A stretch of 64,000 nt of DNA from JAGTRP01 sp035255045 (lineage in GTDB: Bacteria; Pseudomonadota; Gammaproteobacteria; Burkholderiales; Rhodocyclaceae), in the NCBI GenBank assembly GCA_035255045.1, contig DATFAA010000087.1, forward strand, positions 1 to 64,000, read 5' to 3'. Every line of letters begins with the position of its first letter. The stretch's first letter is position 1. Shown here one piece after another: positions 26,522-34,704 of this stretch. The notes under the pieces are model-generated. The model did no database searches. It had not been told where the DNA came from and saw only the letters and a list, made by a program, of their open reading frames with translations. Position numbers and translations under genes: made by a program.

Positions 26522-26931
26522 TTGCCGGCGGCGACGAAGCTCAGTTTGCCGCCTTCCTGCTGGAAGGTGCCGAGCTGCCGCCCCAGCCCGCCGGGCGGCT
26601 CCTCGTCGAGGGCCTGCCAGCCCTCGCAGGTCTGGGATTCGGTCAGGGTCATGGCGCCGTTGCGGCGGATGACGAAGGTGCCGGGACCGGGTTGCCAGAG
26701 CTCGACCCGGGCGGAGGGGGAAAGCTGTTCCAGGGGATGGCGGCGCTGGCAGTCGGGCAGGCGGGAAATCACCAGGGCCGCATCCACCTTCTTGTCCCAC
26801 AGCCAGCGCTGCTGGCGGATGAGAGTGACCGAAATATCCCGGTTCGCGTTCTGGTAGGAGGCCGAGTCGTTCACGCACCCGGCGAGGATGGGCAGGGCAA
26901 GGAGGGGAAGGAAGCGGGCCCGGCTTTTCAT
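26518..26931 (-). CDS. Putative lipoprotein, unknown function
   Basis: 137 residues with a lipoprotein signal: basic start MKSRAR, hydrophobic core, and lipobox LAGC with the modified Cys at residue 18. The mature part has two Cys residues (in PDCQRRHP and QTCEGW) that could form a disulfide and suggests a small beta-rich domain. I do not recognise the family. It sits 10 bases after pyrC and overlaps the DUF3025 gene by four bases. Confidence 0.75.
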   Translation of the reverse strand: MKSRARFLPLLALPILAGCVNDSASYQNANRDISVTLIRQQRWLWDKKVDAALVISRLPDCQRRHPLEQLSPSARVELWQPGPGTFVIRRNGAMTLTESQTCEGWQALDEEPPGGLGRQLGTFQQEGGKLSFVAAGK

Positions 26932-26941
26932 CGCAGTCTCC

Positions 26942-27973
26942 TCAGAGCATTTTCCAGGTCAGGGATTCGCCGGCCCGCAGGGGCACGATGGTGTCGCCGC
27001 CGGCGTAGGGATAGGCCGCCGGCACCGGCCAGCTTTCCTTGGCCAGGGTCACCGTCCCGGCGTTGCGGGGCAGGCGGTAGAAGTCGGGGCCGTGGAAGCT
27101 GGCGAAGCCTTCCAGCTTGTCGATGGCGCCGGCCTGGTCGAAGGCCTCGGCGTAGAGCTCGAGGGCGGCGTAGGCCGTATAGCACCCGGCACAACCGCAG
27201 GCGGCTTCCTTGGCGCCCTTGGCGTGGGGCGCCGAATCGGTGCCCAGGAAGAACGTGGGATTGCCGGAAGTGGCCGCCTCCACCAGGGCCTGGCGGTGGG
27301 TTTCCCGCTTCAGCACCGGCAGGCAGTACCAGTGGGGCCGCACCCCGCCCTGGAAAATGGCGTTGCGGTTGTAGAGGAGGTGGTGGGCGGTGATGGTCGC
27401 GCCGACATTGGCGCCGGCACCGGCCACGAACTGGGCGGCGTCTCGGGTAGTGATGTGCTCCATGACCACCCGCAGCCCAGGGAAGCGCTCCAGGAGCGGC
27501 GCCAGCACGGTGTCGATGAAGGCTTTCTCGCGGTCGAAGAGATCGACCGTGGGGTCGGTGACTTCGCCGTGGACCAGGAGGGGCAGGCCGACCCGCTCCA
27601 TTTCCGCCAGGGTGTCGTAGGCCTTGTCGATGGCGGTGAGGCCGGCGTCCGAGTTGGTGGTGGCGCCGGCCGGGTAGAGCTTGACCGCCTTGACGAAGCC
27701 CGAGGCCGCCGCCTTGGAAATCTCGGCGGGCGGAGTGTTGTCGGTGAGGTAGAGGGTCATCAGGGGCTCGAAGCTCATGCCGGCCGGCACGGCGGCCAGG
27801 ACCCGGTCCCGGTAGGCGGCGGCCTGCTCCACCGTGGTCACCGGCGGCTTGAGGTTGGGCATGACGATGGCCCGGGCGAACTGGCGGGCGGTGTGGGGCA
27901 GGACGGCGGCAAGGGCTTCGCCGTCGCGCAGATGGAGGTGCCAGTCGTCGGGGCGGGTGATGGTGATTTGCAT
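26942..27973 (-). CDS. pyrC: Dihydroorotase, class II
   Basis: Zinc amidohydrolase closing carbamoyl-aspartate to dihydroorotate in pyrimidine synthesis. 343 residues. The metal-binding DDWHLHLRDG comes right at the N-terminus, as in class II. VMPNLKPPVTT, the carboxylated-lysine region FVKAVKLYPAGATTNSD, the LVHGEV and MEHIT His ligands and GTDSAPHAKGAKE complete the active site. Start and length match the E. coli type. Confidence 0.95.
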   Translation of the reverse strand: MQITITRPDDWHLHLRDGEALAAVLPHTARQFARAIVMPNLKPPVTTVEQAAAYRDRVLAAVPAGMSFEPLMTLYLTDNTPPAEISKAAASGFVKAVKLYPAGATTNSDAGLTAIDKAYDTLAEMERVGLPLLVHGEVTDPTVDLFDREKAFIDTVLAPLLERFPGLRVVMEHITTRDAAQFVAGAGANVGATITAHHLLYNRNAIFQGGVRPHWYCLPVLKRETHRQALVEAATSGNPTFFLGTDSAPHAKGAKEAACGCAGCYTAYAALELYAEAFDQAGAIDKLEGFASFHGPDFYRLPRNAGTVTLAKESWPVPAAYPYAGGDTIVPLRAGESLTWKML

Positions 27974-28003
27974 GGTCGTGTTTCCGGGGAAATTTCCCCA
28001 ATT

Positions 28004-28840
28004 TTATCCCTTCAGCTCGAGGGCACGGTCATAGAGGGCGTTCTTGGCGGCGCCGGTGACGGCGGCGGCGATCTTCGCCACCTGCTTCACCGGCAGGCCC
28101 TCCGCCAGGAGAATCTTGAGTACCCGGTCGCTCTCGCCGGCGTCGCCCTCCTCCTTCGCCCCGGACACCAGGAGGACGAATTCCCCCTTCTGCCGGTTGG
28201 GGTCGGCCCGCAGCCAGGCGGCGCCCTCGGCCAGGGGACAGGAGTGGATGGTCTCGAACAGCTTGGTCAGCTCCTTGGCAATGACCAGGGTGCGGTCGCC
28301 GAGGACGGCGGCCAGGTCCTCCACCGCCTCCAGCACCCGGTGGGGCGCCTCGTAAAAGACCAGGGCATAGGGCAGCGGCCGCAGCTCCTCCAGGGCCTGG
28401 CGGCGCTGGGCGGCCTTCACCGGCAGGAAGCCGTAGAAGAGGAAATGGGGCTCGGCCAGGCCGGCGGCGGAGAGGGCGGTGACGGCAGCGCAGGGCCCCG
28501 GCAGGGGCACCACCGGGAAGCCGGCCTCCCGCACCTGGGCGACGATGCGGGTGCCCGGGTCGGAAATGGCCGGGGTGCCGGCATCCGACACCAGGGCCAC
28601 CGACTCGCCGGCCTGCAGGCGGTCGACGATGCGGGCCGCGGCTTCCCGCTCGTTGTGCTCGTGGGCCGGCAGCAGGCGGGCGCCGGCACCCAGATGCTTG
28701 AGGAGGGGGGCGGAGTGGCGGGTGTCCTCCGCCGCCACCCAGGGTACGGCACGCAGCACCTCTTCGGCGCGCCGGGTGATATCCGACAGATTCCCCAAGG
28801 GCGTGGGGACCACGTACAATACCGCTGATTCGTTTGTCAT
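28004..28840 (-). CDS. rsmI: 16S rRNA (cytidine1402-2'-O)-methyltransferase RsmI
   Basis: Tetrapyrrole-methylase-fold enzyme that 2'-O-methylates C1402, the same nucleotide that RsmH modifies. 278 residues: LYVVPTPLGNLSDITRRA, AAEDTRHSAPLLKHL, VALVSDAGTPAISDPG, and FYEAPHRVLEAV. Its start codon is only 5 bases from the divergent yraN start, so promoter elements of each gene must lie in the other's coding region. No clear Shine-Dalgarno precedes the ATG. Confidence 0.95.
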   Translation of the reverse strand: MTNESAVLYVVPTPLGNLSDITRRAEEVLRAVPWVAAEDTRHSAPLLKHLGAGARLLPAHEHNEREAAARIVDRLQAGESVALVSDAGTPAISDPGTRIVAQVREAGFPVVPLPGPCAAVTALSAAGLAEPHFLFYGFLPVKAAQRRQALEELRPLPYALVFYEAPHRVLEAVEDLAAVLGDRTLVIAKELTKLFETIHSCPLAEGAAWLRADPNRQKGEFVLLVSGAKEEGDAGESDRVLKILLAEGLPVKQVAKIAAAVTGAAKNALYDRALELKG

Positions 28841-28845
28841 AGGCG

Positions 28846-29232
28846 ATGGCGATGAAGGTTGGCGGCAACAATACCACGAGCAATGCAGGAAACAGGGGCC
28901 GGGAAGCCGAGGCCCTGGCCGCCCGTTACCTGGAGCGCCGGGGGCTGCGGGTGGTGCAGCGCAATTTCCGCATCCGGGGCGGCGAGATCGACCTCATCTG
29001 CCAGGACGGCCGCATCCTGGTCTTCGTCGAGGTGCGCCTGCGGGGCCGCAACGACTACGGTGGCGCCGCCGCCAGCATCACCGCCGCCAAGCGCAGCCGC
29101 ATCATCCTGGCCGCCCGCTGGTACCTGGCCAGCAAGCCCGATGTGGACTGCCGCTTCGACTGCGTGCTGCTGACCGAGCTGGACGAACGGACCGTGGAAT
29201 GGCTTCCCGGTGCGTTTTCTGCTGATCGTTAG
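28846..29232 (+). CDS. yraN: YraN family (UPF0102) nuclease-fold protein
   Basis: 128 residues. The endonuclease-like core GGEIDLICQDGRILVFVEVRLR (Glu/Asp/ExV) and YGGAAASITAAKRSRI are typical of UPF0102, a family with a restriction-endonuclease-like fold and no established cellular role. An alternative ATG is at 28852. First gene of a plus-strand set whose order (yraN, SIS protein, BON lipoprotein) matches E. coli yraN-diaA-dolP, with the HIRAN gene inserted. Confidence 0.92.
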   Translation: MAMKVGGNNTTSNAGNRGREAEALAARYLERRGLRVVQRNFRIRGGEIDLICQDGRILVFVEVRLRGRNDYGGAAASITAAKRSRIILAARWYLASKPDVDCRFDCVLLTELDERTVEWLPGAFSADR

Positions 29233-29575
29233 CCTCGCCCTGTGGGCCTGGAGCGCCCAGGCCGAGCGCATCCGCCTCCTGGTCCAAAGCTCGCCCCTGG
29301 CCGGCAGCCAGTATTACGCCCTGCCGGAGGTCCGTTCCCGGCTCCAGGTGGGCGATGCCCTGGTCCTCGTCCGGGAACCTGCCAACCGCCACGACGTCAA
29401 TGCCATACGGGTCGAGTGGCAGGGGCACAAGCTGGGTTACGTGCCGCGGGCCCAGAACCGGGCCGTGGCGGCGGCCATGGACGGGGGCGACCGGCTTTCG
29501 GCCCGGATCTCGCGGCTGACGGAGGATCCCGATCCCTGGCGCCGGCTGGAAGTGGAAATCTATGTAGACCTCTAA
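29210..29575 (+). CDS. Exported HIRAN-domain protein
   Basis: 121 residues beginning with a clear Sec signal, MRFLLIVSLALWAWSAQA, then a single HIRAN domain: REPANRHDVNAIRVEWQGHKLGYVPR is the family signature. HIRAN domains are known best from DNA-repair helicases, where they bind 3' DNA ends; a signal peptide would place this one in the periplasm. The start is GTG at 29210, inside yraN (23-base overlap), because it is the only one giving the signal peptide. Confidence 0.82.
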   Translation: MRFLLIVSLALWAWSAQAERIRLLVQSSPLAGSQYYALPEVRSRLQVGDALVLVREPANRHDVNAIRVEWQGHKLGYVPRAQNRAVAAAMDGGDRLSARISRLTEDPDPWRRLEVEIYVDL

Positions 29576-29616
29576 TGTTAGAATCCGCTGTTCCGTATTC
29601 CTTTGTAGCCCCCAAG

Positions 29617-30210
29617 ATGGATCTCATCGCCCGCGTCAGCAAGAACTTCGAAGACAGCGCCCACACCAAGCTCAACGCCATCGAAATGCTGGCGGCCCCC
29701 ATCGCCGCCGCCATCGAGATCGTGACCGGCTGCCTCATCAACAACGGCAAGATCCTGGCCTGCGGCAACGGCGGCTCGGCCGCCGACGCCCAGCATTTCG
29801 CCGCCGAGCTGGTCGGACGCTTCGAGGCGGAGCGCCAGGAACTGGGGGCCATCGCCCTGTCCACCGACAGCTCCATCCTCACCGCCGTCGGCAACGACTA
29901 CGGCTTCAACCAGATTTTCTCCAAGCAGGTGCGGGCCCTCGGCCATGCCGGCGACGTGCTCCTGGCCATTTCCACCTCCGGCAATTCCGCCAACGTCATC
30001 GAGGCCATCCAGGCCGCCCACGACGCCGACATGAAGGTCATCGCCCTCACCGGCAAGGGTGGCGGGCGCATCGGCGAAATGCTGCGGGACGACGACATCC
30101 ACCTCTGCGTACCGGCGGACCGTACCGCCCGGATTCAGGAAACCCACCTGCTGATCATCCATTGCCTGTGCGATGGCATCGATTGCCTTCTCCTGGGAGT
30201 AGAAGAATGA
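29617..30210 (+). CDS. gmhA: GmhA/DiaA-family SIS-domain protein, probable phosphoheptose isomerase
   Basis: 197 residues from the ATG at 29617; an earlier ATG at 29575 overlapping the HIRAN stop (TAATG) would add 14 residues. SIS sugar-phosphate loop CGNGGSAADAQHFAAEL and ISTSGNSANV are clear. The position and overall sequence resemble E. coli DiaA, a DnaA-binding protein, but the zinc ligands of GmhA are all kept: His60 and Glu64 (QHFAAE), Gln174 and His182 (RIQETHLLIIH). DiaA lacks the Glu. With the heptose adenylyltransferase in the same operon, sedoheptulose-7-phosphate isomerase is the better call; a dual role is open. Confidence 0.82.
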   Translation: MDLIARVSKNFEDSAHTKLNAIEMLAAPIAAAIEIVTGCLINNGKILACGNGGSAADAQHFAAELVGRFEAERQELGAIALSTDSSILTAVGNDYGFNQIFSKQVRALGHAGDVLLAISTSGNSANVIEAIQAAHDADMKVIALTGKGGGRIGEMLRDDDIHLCVPADRTARIQETHLLIIHCLCDGIDCLLLGVEE

Positions 30211-30854
30211 AGAGATCCAAGTCCATCCTGGCCGCCGCCCTCATCGCCGCCGCCGTACCAGCCCTGCAGGGCTGCTTCCCCCTGGTGGCCGGCGGCGTCG
30301 CCGTCGGCGCCCTGGCGGTGACCGACCGCCGCACGGTGGGCACCCAGACCGAGGACGAGGCCATCGAGTGGAAGTCCCAGAAGCGCATCGCCGACCGCTT
30401 CAAGGACCGGGCCCACGTCAATATCACCGGATACAACCGCCACGCCCTGATCACCGGCGAAGCCTACGACGAAGCCATGAAGGCCGAGATCGGCGACATC
30501 GTCTCCAAGGTGGAGAACGTCCAGGGGGTGTGGAACGAGATGGAGGTCGGCCCCATCCGCCCCCTGTCCTCGCGCAGCAACGACGCCTACATTACCTCCA
30601 AGGTTAAGGCCCGCTTCGTCGACTACAACCAGTTCGCTCCCAACCACGTCAAGGTGGTGACCGAGGGCGGCTCCGTCTTCCTGCTGGGTATCGTGAACGA
30701 GCGGGAAGCCAAGTCGGCGGTGCAGATCGCCCGCACCACCGACGGTGTCAGGAAGGTGGTGAACCTGCTGGAAGTGGTGTCCGAGGCCGAGACCCGGCGC
30801 ATCGACAGCGCCGTTTCCGGCGAGTCCCCGAAGCCGGCCCCTGTTCAGCAGTGA
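30207..30854 (+). CDS. dolP: BON-domain outer-membrane lipoprotein (DolP/YraP-like)
   Basis: 215 residues from the ATG at 30207 (ATGA overlap with the isomerase gene). Lipoprotein signal with lipobox LQGC, a glycine-rich stretch VAGGVAVGALAVTDRRTVGTQ typical of the family, then two BON domains (about residues 50-115 and 128-195). In E. coli DolP helps keep outer-membrane integrity and supports the BAM complex; synteny with yraN and the SIS gene supports orthology. The C-terminus is about 20 residues longer than in E. coli. Confidence 0.88.
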   Translation: MKRSKSILAAALIAAAVPALQGCFPLVAGGVAVGALAVTDRRTVGTQTEDEAIEWKSQKRIADRFKDRAHVNITGYNRHALITGEAYDEAMKAEIGDIVSKVENVQGVWNEMEVGPIRPLSSRSNDAYITSKVKARFVDYNQFAPNHVKVVTEGGSVFLLGIVNEREAKSAVQIARTTDGVRKVVNLLEVVSEAETRRIDSAVSGESPKPAPVQQ

Positions 30855-31339
30855 CCTACGCCGCTCCGGCCTTCGAGGCCAAGATCTGCCCGCCCGCCGA
30901 ACTGGCGGCCCGGGCCCGGGCCCTGCCCCGGCCTCTGGTATTCACCAACGGCTGCTTCGACATCCTGCACCGGGGCCATGTCACCTACCTGGCCCAGGCG
31001 GCCAGCCTGGGGGCGGCCATGGTGGTGGCCCTCAATACCGACGCCTCGGTGAAGCGCCTGGGCAAGGGGGACGACCGCCCGGTGAACGCCCTGGCGGACC
31101 GCCTGGCGGTGATGGCGGCCCTGGAATGCGTCTCCCTGGTGACCTGGTTCGACGAGGACACCCCCATCGAGCGCATCCTGGAATGCCGGCCGGAAGTGCT
31201 GGTGAAGGGCGGCGACTGGCCGGTGGAGAAGATCGTCGGCTGCGCCGAAGTGCGGGGCTGGGGGGGGACGGTCCATTCCATCCCCTTCATCCACCAGAAA
31301 TCAACCACCGCCCTGCTGGAGAAGATCCGGCGGCTCTGA
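30851..31339 (+). CDS. rfaE2: D-glycero-beta-D-manno-heptose 1-phosphate adenylyltransferase
   Basis: Stand-alone nucleotidyltransferase half of HldE (HldC/RfaE2), making ADP-heptose for the LPS core. 162 residues; VFTNGCFDILHRGHVTYL holds the HxGH adenylation motif, and VKGGDWPVEKIVG and PFIHQKSTTALLEKI match the C-terminal signature. The GTG at 30851 overlaps the dolP stop (GTGA). The kinase half is not in this window. Confidence 0.93.
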   Translation: MTYAAPAFEAKICPPAELAARARALPRPLVFTNGCFDILHRGHVTYLAQAASLGAAMVVALNTDASVKRLGKGDDRPVNALADRLAVMAALECVSLVTWFDEDTPIERILECRPEVLVKGGDWPVEKIVGCAEVRGWGGTVHSIPFIHQKSTTALLEKIRRL

Positions 31340-31348
31340 CCGCCGGCC

Positions 31349-33238
31349 TTACAGCACCACCTGGGTTCCCAGCTCAACCACCCGGTTGGAGGGAATCTTG
31401 AAGAAGTCCGTGGCCGAGCCGCCGTTGCGGAACATGGCCACGAACAGCTTCTCCCGCCAGAAGGCCATCTCGGACCCGAGCTTGGGGATGAGGGTCTCGC
31501 GGCCGAAGAAGAAGGAAGTCTCCATCAGCGAGATCTCCAGGCCGTAGGCGGCGCAGCCCTCCAGGGCCTGGGGGATGTCCGGCTCGTCCTTGAAGCCGTA
31601 CTGGACCACCACGCTCCAGAAATTCTCCTTGAGCTTCTTCACCTCCACCCGGTCGATATCCGGCACGTAGGGAACATCGAAGAACTGCACCGACACCAGC
31701 ACCACCTTCTCGTGCAGCACCTTGTTGTGCATGAGGTTGTGCAGCATGGCGTGGGGCACGCCGTTGGGGTCGGCGTTCAGGAAGACGGCGGTGCCGGGCA
31801 CCCGGACTGGCAAGGCGGCGGCCAGGGATTCGATGAAGGGGACGAGTTCCAGGCGCTCGCCCTTGAGCCGGTCGGCCACCAGCTGGCGGCCCCGCTTCCA
31901 GGTGGTCATGAGGATGAAGACCACCATGCCGGCGACCAGGGGGAACCAGCCGCCGTCGGGAATCTTGAGGATGTTGGCGGCCAGGAAGACGAGTTCCACC
32001 GCCAGGAAGCAGGCGAACAGCAGCCCCGCCCGCGCCCAGCCCCAGCCCCAGCTACGGGCCACCACCACGGTGGCGAGCAGCGAGGTGATGACCATGTCGC
32101 CGGTCACCGCGATGCCGTAGGCCGCCGCCAGGTTGTTGGAGGACTTGAAGCCCAGCACCAGGATCATCACCGCCACCATCAGGCCCCAATTGACCGCCGG
32201 CAGGTAAATCTGGCCCTGTTCCTTCTCGGAGGTGTGCTGCACCTCCATGCGCGGCACGAAGCCCAGGGTCATGGCCTGGCGGGTGACGGAGAAGGCGCCG
32301 GAGATGACCGCCTGGGAGGCGATGACCGTGGCCAGGGTGGCCAGCATCACCAGGGGATAGAGGGCCCAGTCCGGGGCGGAATGGTAGAACGGGCTCATGG
32401 CGGCCTCGGGCTCGCCCAGGATCAGGGCCCCCTGGCCGAAGTAGTTGAGCACCAGGGCCGGCAGGACGAAGACGAACCAGGCCCGCTGGATGGGCTTGCG
32501 GCCGAAGTGCCCCATGTCGGCGTAGAGGGCCTCGGCCCCGGTCACGGCCAGCACCACGTTGCCCATGGCGACCAGGGCCATGGCCTGGTTGGCAAGGAGG
32601 AACTTGATGCCGTAGGCCGGGTTGAGGGCGTGGAAGATGCCGGGATGGCGGACGATGTTGTAGACGCCGATGAGGCCGAGGACCGAGAACCACAGCACCA
32701 TGACCGGGCCGAAGGCGGTGCCCACCTTGGCGGTGCCGCTCCTCTGTACGAAGAAGAGCCCGAACAGCACCAGCATGGTGATGGGGATGACGAAGGGCTT
32801 GAGGCCGGGTGCTGCCACTTCCAGCCCCTCGACGGCGGACAGCACCGAGATGGCCGGGGTCACCATGCCGTCGCCGTAGAACATGGCGGCGCCGAGGATG
32901 CCGATGATCATGATGACCTTGGCCCGGGTCGGCTTGCCCTGGGCGTCGTGGAGCGCCAGGGCGATGAGGGCCATGATGCCGCCCTCCCCGCGGTTGTCGG
33001 CCCGCATGATGAAGATGACGTACTTGACCGAAACGACGATCACCAGGGCCCAGAAGAAGAGGGACAGGGCGCCGAAGATGTTGGCGTCGGTGACCGGAAT
33101 GGGGTGGTTGCCGGCGAAGACTTCCTTCACCGCGTAGAGGGGGCTGGTGCCGATGTCGCCGTAGACCACGCCGAGGGCGGCCAGGGCCAGGGCGGCCAGC
33201 CGCTTGCCGGTGACTTCCTGGCTATGGGCGCTGCTCAT
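31349..33238 (-). CDS. kup: Low-affinity potassium transporter Kup
   Basis: Inner-membrane K+/H+ symporter. 629 residues with about twelve hydrophobic segments in the first 430. The N-terminal signature ALGVVYGDIGTSPLYAVKEVF is diagnostic of the KUP/HAK family, with FYGDGMVTPAISVLSAVEGL following; the last 190 residues form the cytoplasmic domain. It lies 55 bases downstream of the HDOD gene and ends 9 bases from the convergent rfaE2. Confidence 0.96.
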   Translation of the reverse strand: MSSAHSQEVTGKRLAALALAALGVVYGDIGTSPLYAVKEVFAGNHPIPVTDANIFGALSLFFWALVIVVSVKYVIFIMRADNRGEGGIMALIALALHDAQGKPTRAKVIMIIGILGAAMFYGDGMVTPAISVLSAVEGLEVAAPGLKPFVIPITMLVLFGLFFVQRSGTAKVGTAFGPVMVLWFSVLGLIGVYNIVRHPGIFHALNPAYGIKFLLANQAMALVAMGNVVLAVTGAEALYADMGHFGRKPIQRAWFVFVLPALVLNYFGQGALILGEPEAAMSPFYHSAPDWALYPLVMLATLATVIASQAVISGAFSVTRQAMTLGFVPRMEVQHTSEKEQGQIYLPAVNWGLMVAVMILVLGFKSSNNLAAAYGIAVTGDMVITSLLATVVVARSWGWGWARAGLLFACFLAVELVFLAANILKIPDGGWFPLVAGMVVFILMTTWKRGRQLVADRLKGERLELVPFIESLAAALPVRVPGTAVFLNADPNGVPHAMLHNLMHNKVLHEKVVLVSVQFFDVPYVPDIDRVEVKKLKENFWSVVVQYGFKDEPDIPQALEGCAAYGLEISLMETSFFFGRETLIPKLGSEMAFWREKLFVAMFRNGGSATDFFKIPSNRVVELGTQVVL

Positions 33239-33293
33239 TGTCTTCCCTCGCCGGCCGGCAGGCTTGCGTCGTCCATCGCCATGTTCTCCATCC

Positions 33294-34142
33294 TCATCCG
33301 CCCAGGGCCGCCTTCAGGGACTGCACTTCCTCTTCCGACTCGGCGATGATTTCCTTGAGGGCCTCGGCGTCGAAAATCCGGTCCAGGATCGAGGTATCCA
33401 CCTCGCCGTCGAACTCGGGGTCGCGCCAACCGGAGGTGCGGTTGGCGATCTTGTTGGCGATGTAGAGCACGTCGGAAAGCGTGCTCACCTGGGTGATTTC
33501 CCGCTCGTTCTCGTGTTCCAGCACGGCGGTGAGGATGGTTTCCGGCTGGCCCAGGGCCGACAGCAGGGCGTGGCCGATGTTGTCGTGCCACCCGGCCAGG
33601 AGGCCGTGGAGTTCGGCCTTGTCTTCCACCAGATCGGGGAAATTGGCGGCCCGGGACATCAGGTAGAAGACGCCGATGTCGTGCACCAGGCCGGCGAACA
33701 TGGCCTCGTCGCCGTTGACCCTGGCCAGCTTCTTGGCCAGTACCCGGCAGAGGGCGGCGACGTGGGCGGTATGCTCCCAGAGCTTCCGGGAAAGCCCTTC
33801 GAAGGCCTCCATCTGCGAGGACTTCAGCAGCTGCTCCATGGCCACCGCGAAAGACACCGTCCGCACCGCCTCCATGCCCACCCGGATGATGGCGCTCTTG
33901 ACGTCGGCGATCTCCCGGCCTGACGGGTTGAGGGCCGCCGAATTGGCCATGCGGATGATCTTGGCGCTCATCAGGGGCTCGGCTCCCACCAGCTTGGCCA
34001 GCTGATCCACCGTCAGGTTGGGATTCTTGAGGGCGGTCCGCACCTGGAAGGTGATGTCCAGGAAGGTCGGAAAGGAGACTTCGCCGCTGGAGAGATCGCG
34101 GGCGATGTCTTCGAGAATCTTGAAAGTGATGGGATGGGACAT
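33294..34142 (-). CDS. HDOD-domain signalling protein
   Basis: 282-residue soluble protein with one HDOD domain covering most of its length. The domain core FSVAMEQLL-like helix appears as SFAVAMEQLLKSS, with the HTAHVAALCRVLAK and FAGLVHDIGVFYL helices that align with the HD superfamily metal site. HDOD proteins are regulatory, often linked to c-di-GMP or stress responses. No receiver, EAL or GGDEF domain is fused. Probably co-transcribed with kup. Confidence 0.85.
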   Translation of the reverse strand: MSHPITFKILEDIARDLSSGEVSFPTFLDITFQVRTALKNPNLTVDQLAKLVGAEPLMSAKIIRMANSAALNPSGREIADVKSAIIRVGMEAVRTVSFAVAMEQLLKSSQMEAFEGLSRKLWEHTAHVAALCRVLAKKLARVNGDEAMFAGLVHDIGVFYLMSRAANFPDLVEDKAELHGLLAGWHDNIGHALLSALGQPETILTAVLEHENEREITQVSTLSDVLYIANKIANRTSGWRDPEFDGEVDTSILDRIFDAEALKEIIAESEEEVQSLKAALGG

Positions 34143-34704
34143 GGTCGGTTGGTTCTGGGTCCATGCAGCTGATGCCTGCCGTGCCCGGCCTTACGCGGTC
34201 AATGCGCGGCGCGAGCCCGCATGTATCGAAGAGACCCTGGGGGCCGGCGTCGTGACGCCAGGCATCCCGCGGGCGGAAAAATCAGACAGCATAACCCGGT
34301 ACCTGGTTGGAGGTGTGCAGCCCGCCATTCTACTTCAGTCTGCGCAAGCGCCACATCGGCGGCATCCCAAATTGCGGTCTCGACCCCGGCGGCATGCCCC
34401 CCGAAAATTCAACCGCGCCGGCCTCGGCAGCCCCCCGGCGGCGGCGACCACCGTCTCCCGGATGGCCTTTCCAGCCGCTTCCAGAGCGGATCTCCGGGGC
34501 CCGCAAGCCATGGGGGTAACCCCGTTATCGCCCGGATGGGCTGCACCCCCCTCCCTCCTGCTGGCTATAGACGCTAATCGCCGGATTAAGCCTAATAGCC
34601 GGGCTGGAGAAAGGCTCCAGGCAAGCGACCAAGTCGCATGACTATTTCAATTATTTGTCGGTTGGCACGGCACCCGTAGCCCAAGTCAGAGAAGGAGGGG
34701 AGAC
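34143..34704. other. 562-base intergenic region, structured in its last quarter
   Basis: No coding sequence recognised. The first 400 bases are GC-rich without clear motifs and must hold the promoter of the HDOD gene on the minus strand. The last 140 bases carry several consecutive inverted repeats (described separately) and then an AT-rich stretch before a strong Shine-Dalgarno (AAGGAGG) for the DsrE2-like gene. Confidence 0.6.
34563..34637 (+). promoter_or_regulatory. Three consecutive stem-loops upstream of the DsrE2-like gene
   Basis: First: GGCTAT (34563-34568) with ATAGCC (34595-34600), enclosing a symmetric six-base internal loop and an inner TAATC-GCCG-GATTA stem. Second: CTGGAG (34604-34609), loop AAAGG, CTCCAG (34615-34620). 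Third: GCGAC (34625-34629), loop CAA, GTCGC (34633-34637). A further GGGG-GTAA-CCCC stem lies near 34512-34523. No T tract follows, so this is unlike a terminator; a structured leader or small RNA is possible. Confidence 0.45.

Noticed and set aside
34650..34690. Sigma54 promoter around TTGGCAC upstream of the DsrE2-like gene
   Set aside because: The GG and GC elements are not ten bases apart, so the spacing does not fit.
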